Assembly (NCBI RefSeq): GCF_012843705.1
Contig: NZ_JABAFQ010000001.1
Location: 1 to 64,000 of the forward strand
DNA length: 64,000 nucleotides
From: Fusobacterium sp. FSA-380-WT-3A
GTDB taxonomy: Bacteria > Fusobacteriota > Fusobacteriia > Fusobacteriales > Fusobacteriaceae
Direction: 5' to 3'
Shown here: one piece after another, positions 61,498 to 64,000 of the stretch
Numbering within the stretch: the stretch's first letter is position 1
How the letters are laid out: every line of letters begins with the position of its first letter
Made by a program: the position numbers and the translations under genes
The notes under the pieces: model-generated
Database searches by the model: none
The model's input: the letters and a program-made list of their open reading frames with translations, nothing else
What the model was told of the DNA's origin: nothing

Positions 61498-63033
61498 TTA
61501 TAAAAGTTTTTCAATTTGTTTTCTCATTACTTGAACTTTAGGTCCTATTATAACTTGAATATTTGTGTTACTTAATTTAACAACATCAATAGCTCCAGCT
61601 TTTTTAATTTTATTTACATCAATTATAGTAGCATCATTTAAAGTAAGTCTCAATCTAGTTATACAGTTATCAATATTGACTAAATTATCTTTTCCTCCTA
61701 AACCTTCTAACATTAATTTAGCAGTATAATTATTTAATTCACCAGATTCTAATATTTCTTTAGATTCCTCTGAAGAATCTCTACCTGGAGTTTGAATATT
61801 GTGTTTTTCAATATACCATTTAAATACGAAATAATAAGCGAAAAACCAAACTATACCAACAGGAATTACAAGATACCATTTAGTCCAAGTTCCTTGAAGT
61901 ACTCCAAAAACAAAGAAATCTATAAGATTTCCATCTGTATTTCCTATTTTCACTCCAAGAATAGCCATAACAGAAAATCCTAAACCATACATTATAGCAT
62001 GGAAAAGATATAAGATAGGAGCTATAAATAGGAATAAGAATAATATAGGTTCTGTAATTCCACCAATAGCAGAAGCAATAACAGCTGATATTAAAAGACC
62101 TTTTATTTTTTTTCTATTTTCTAAGAAAGAAGTTTTATATATAGTAAAAGCAACTCCAGCTAATCCAAATATAAGAGAAGGCATTTTTCCTTGAGATAAG
62201 AATTTAGTAGCTTCTGTACTTACAAATTCATGTCCTTGAGCAAATTGATTATAAAATATATTTAATGCTCCAAAAATTTGTTCTCCAGCTTGGTTTATAT
62301 AACTACCTCCAGCTTCAGTAAATCTTATTAAAGCGACTAAGATATGATGTAATCCAAATGGTAATAATAAAACTTCTCCAGCTCCAAATAAGAAAGGACC
62401 AAAGTTACCAGATTTTTGAATAACATATCCAACTTTACTTATTCCAGATGCAAAGTAAGGCCAAATAAATGGAACTACTAAACCAACCAATGATAGAATA
62501 ACAGCTGAAGCAATAGCAACAAATCTAGTTCCCCCAAAGAAAGAGAAAGCTTCAGAAAGTTCTATATCCTTAAATTTTTCATGAACAAAGAACACAATGA
62601 TACCACAAATTAAACCTCCTAAAACTCCAGTATCAATACTTTGGATTCCTAGAATTGTTTTAGTATCCACAACATCTAATAAACCTCTTGAAGAAAGATG
62701 GAAGTTAATACCAAGTTGCATAGCAATATAACCAACAACTCCTCCAAAAGCAGCGATTTCTTTATTTTCTCTAGCAAGACCTAAAGGAATAGCTACAGCA
62801 AATAATAATGGTAAATATGAGAATACTACTAAACTTACTTGAATCATAAAATTAAAAGTAAGTTGTAAAATTTTATTTCCTAAAAATGGAAATGATTGAA
62901 CAGTTGTAGGACCTGTAAATCCAGCTCCGATTCCTAATAAAATACCCATAGCTGCTAGTAGAGCCACTGGTAACATAAATGTTTTTCCTAAACTTTGGAA
63001 AAATTCCCATGCACTAATTTTGTTATTTTTCAT
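61498..63033 (-). CDS. PTS glucose/maltose-type EIICB component (MalX-like)
   Basis: 511 residues. The IIC membrane domain (about 1-400) has ten or so hydrophobic spans, with LPVALLAAMGILLGIGAGF and the substrate-site region ITEPILFLFLFIAPILY. The IIB domain (about 430-511) carries the phosphorylated Cys in NIDNCITRLRLTL. No IIA domain is fused, so a separate glucose-type IIA is needed. It imports and phosphorylates a hexose or glucoside. Neighbouring manA-like and malY-like genes suggest the sugar enters through mannose- or fructose-phosphate, but the substrate is not certain. Confidence 0.88.
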   Translation of the reverse strand: MKNNKISAWEFFQSLGKTFMLPVALLAAMGILLGIGAGFTGPTTVQSFPFLGNKILQLTFNFMIQVSLVVFSYLPLLFAVAIPLGLARENKEIAAFGGVVGYIAMQLGINFHLSSRGLLDVVDTKTILGIQSIDTGVLGGLICGIIVFFVHEKFKDIELSEAFSFFGGTRFVAIASAVILSLVGLVVPFIWPYFASGISKVGYVIQKSGNFGPFLFGAGEVLLLPFGLHHILVALIRFTEAGGSYINQAGEQIFGALNIFYNQFAQGHEFVSTEATKFLSQGKMPSLIFGLAGVAFTIYKTSFLENRKKIKGLLISAVIASAIGGITEPILFLFLFIAPILYLFHAIMYGLGFSVMAILGVKIGNTDGNLIDFFVFGVLQGTWTKWYLVIPVGIVWFFAYYFVFKWYIEKHNIQTPGRDSSEESKEILESGELNNYTAKLMLEGLGGKDNLVNIDNCITRLRLTLNDATIIDVNKIKKAGAIDVVKLSNTNIQVIIGPKVQVMRKQIEKLL

Positions 63034-63059
63034 AAATCTTCCTCCTTAAAACATTTTAT

Positions 63060-64000
63060 TTAAAATCTTACATAAGCTTTTAAAGTACCAATTGTTTTTC
63101 CTAATGATTTTCCACAAGGTTCAATAATATATTCATCTACATTTCCAGGAATAATAAATGTTTCAGCATAATGAACTTTATAAGGTTTAAATTGATTTGT
63201 AGGACTTTTTATAATAGCTTCTTCACCTTCAACAAGATTTAAAACATTTACATTTCCATTTGTTTTATGTAAAACAGGTTTACTAAACCAATGTCTTCTA
63301 GTTTCAATAAATTCAAGTTTATGAAGTCCTGTTCTCTCTTCTATAATTCCCTCTTCTTCATGTAATACTTGAATATTATTTATAAGGTTTTCTTTTACCC
63401 AGTCTGTATCTCTATTATATTGAATAACTTCTTTTCCATGCTCAATATGTATAGGTCTAGGTAATCCATCAAGCCCTACTCTACTCCAATCCCAAAGTTT
63501 AAAAGTAAAAATATATGGAGTAGAACTAATTTCTAATACCATTGAATTTTTACCAGAACAATGAACAGTTCCAGAAGGTATTAAGAAATGGTCGTGTTTT
63601 TTTGCTGGAAATTTATTTACATATTTACTATCATCAAAAATTTCTTTTCCTGTATTTGCTTTTTCTAAAGCTGATATAAATTTTTTAGGATTTATTCCTT
63701 TTTTCACACCTAAATAAACACAAGCATCTTCTTTGGCATCTAACATATAATAACTTTCATCTTGAGTATAATGCATTCCAAATTTTTCTTGTATGTATTC
63801 TGTTACAGGGTGAACTTGTAAACTTAAATTTTGTCCATCCATAGTGTCTAAGAAATCAAATCTTATTGGAAATTCAGCTCCAAATCTAGCATAAACTTGC
63901 TCGCCTAATAGTTCTTTTGGTCTATATAAAACAAGGTCTAAAGACGGAATTTCAATTACTATATCTTTTTCACCTTTTAATAGAAGAGAGTTTTCTTCAG
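63060..64000 (-). CDS. manA: Class I mannose-6-phosphate isomerase (partial, runs off the right edge)
   Basis: The frame is open from the stop at 63060 to the window edge, giving over 310 residues of the C-terminal part; the start lies beyond base 64000. RFGAEFPIRFDFLDTMDGQNLSLQVHP holds zinc ligands (Gln, His), and LIPSGTVHCSG another zinc ligand His. It matches the long class I PMI-like proteins of Firmicutes and Fusobacteria. It interconverts mannose 6-phosphate and fructose 6-phosphate. It is followed by the malX-like gene after 26 bp. It is shown as partial because an internal Met (63842) is clearly not the start. Confidence 0.85.
   Translation of the reverse strand, partial: EENSLLLKGEKDIVIEIPSLDLVLYRPKELLGEQVYARFGAEFPIRFDFLDTMDGQNLSLQVHPVTEYIQEKFGMHYTQDESYYMLDAKEDACVYLGVKKGINPKKFISALEKANTGKEIFDDSKYVNKFPAKKHDHFLIPSGTVHCSGKNSMVLEISSTPYIFTFKLWDWSRVGLDGLPRPIHIEHGKEVIQYNRDTDWVKENLINNIQVLHEEEGIIEERTGLHKLEFIETRRHWFSKPVLHKTNGNVNVLNLVEGEEAIIKSPTNQFKPYKVHYAETFIIPGNVDEYIIEPCGKSLGKTIGTLKAYVRF

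Noticed and set aside
1-64000. Selenoprotein genes with in-frame UGA
   Set aside because: All intact genes fit their usual family lengths; broken frames at 18.3, 52.6 and 52.8 kb are decayed genes with other stops or frameshifts and show no Cys-aligned UGA.

Overview
The window is very AT-rich, with strong GGAGG-type ribosome binding sites, several TTG and GTG starts, dense directons and many perfect hairpin-plus-T-run terminators. The gene content points to a strictly anaerobic, fermentative, amino-acid-using bacterium, most likely Fusobacteriota (Fusobacterium or a close relative). It includes a class III fructose-bisphosphatase, the HydG hydrogenase maturase, a selenocysteine tRNA, the DUF969-DUF979-pcp operon, AbgT with YjiG/YjiH-like proteins, and a Bat (MoxR/DUF58/VWA/TPR/BatD) operon. 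This is an inference from family content; no rRNA is present to settle it.

1-15.3 kb: tRNA-Ala at the edge, a cysteine-desulfurase-family enzyme, HU, an EF-G paralogue, a PatB-type C-S lyase, a ProX-type editing deacylase, a GH13 glycosidase, YitT, a DHH/CBS/DRTGG pyrophosphatase-like protein, shikimate kinase with an SDR, and potABC without potD. A probable small RNA lies on the minus strand near 4.2 kb.

15.4-33.8 kb: tRNA-Sec with pepV and fabG; an RlpA-like protein beside a decayed gene; trmR-like, rsmB and eutH (minus strand); then a plus-strand run of a MORN-repeat protein, a CCA/poly(A) nucleotidyltransferase-family protein, an EPSP-synthase paralogue with an altered active-site loop, a coiled-coil protein, coaBC, sbcD, sbcC and fbp.

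33.8-44.1 kb (minus strand): an M20 peptidase/YjiH/YjiG/AbgT transport cluster, an HTH-methyltransferase fusion with a perfect operator-like palindrome, and hemL-hydG-aroB-aroA. The second, canonical EPSP synthase sits here beside aroB.

44.2-51.7 kb (plus strand): a thioesterase, the compact Bat operon with a strikingly Asn/Gln-rich TPR protein, and tRNA-Arg.

51.7-53.7 kb is the most unusual part. A 1.35-kb decayed island is bracketed by two ~105-bp direct copies of the 3' end and terminator of a small gene. It holds a RelE toxin remnant behind a palindromic promoter, a topoisomerase III remnant, a small membrane protein, and a promoter, 2.7 tandem 44-nt repeats, terminator and ribosome binding site in series. 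That last layout is what a type III toxin-antitoxin antitoxin RNA (ToxI/CptI-like) looks like, but no toxin gene follows it.

53.7-64 kb (minus strand): a double GNAT, the pcp-DUF979-DUF969 operon, nicotinamidase, mgtE with a candidate leader peptide and hairpin, and a manA-malX-malY-gntR sugar PTS operon running off the right edge.
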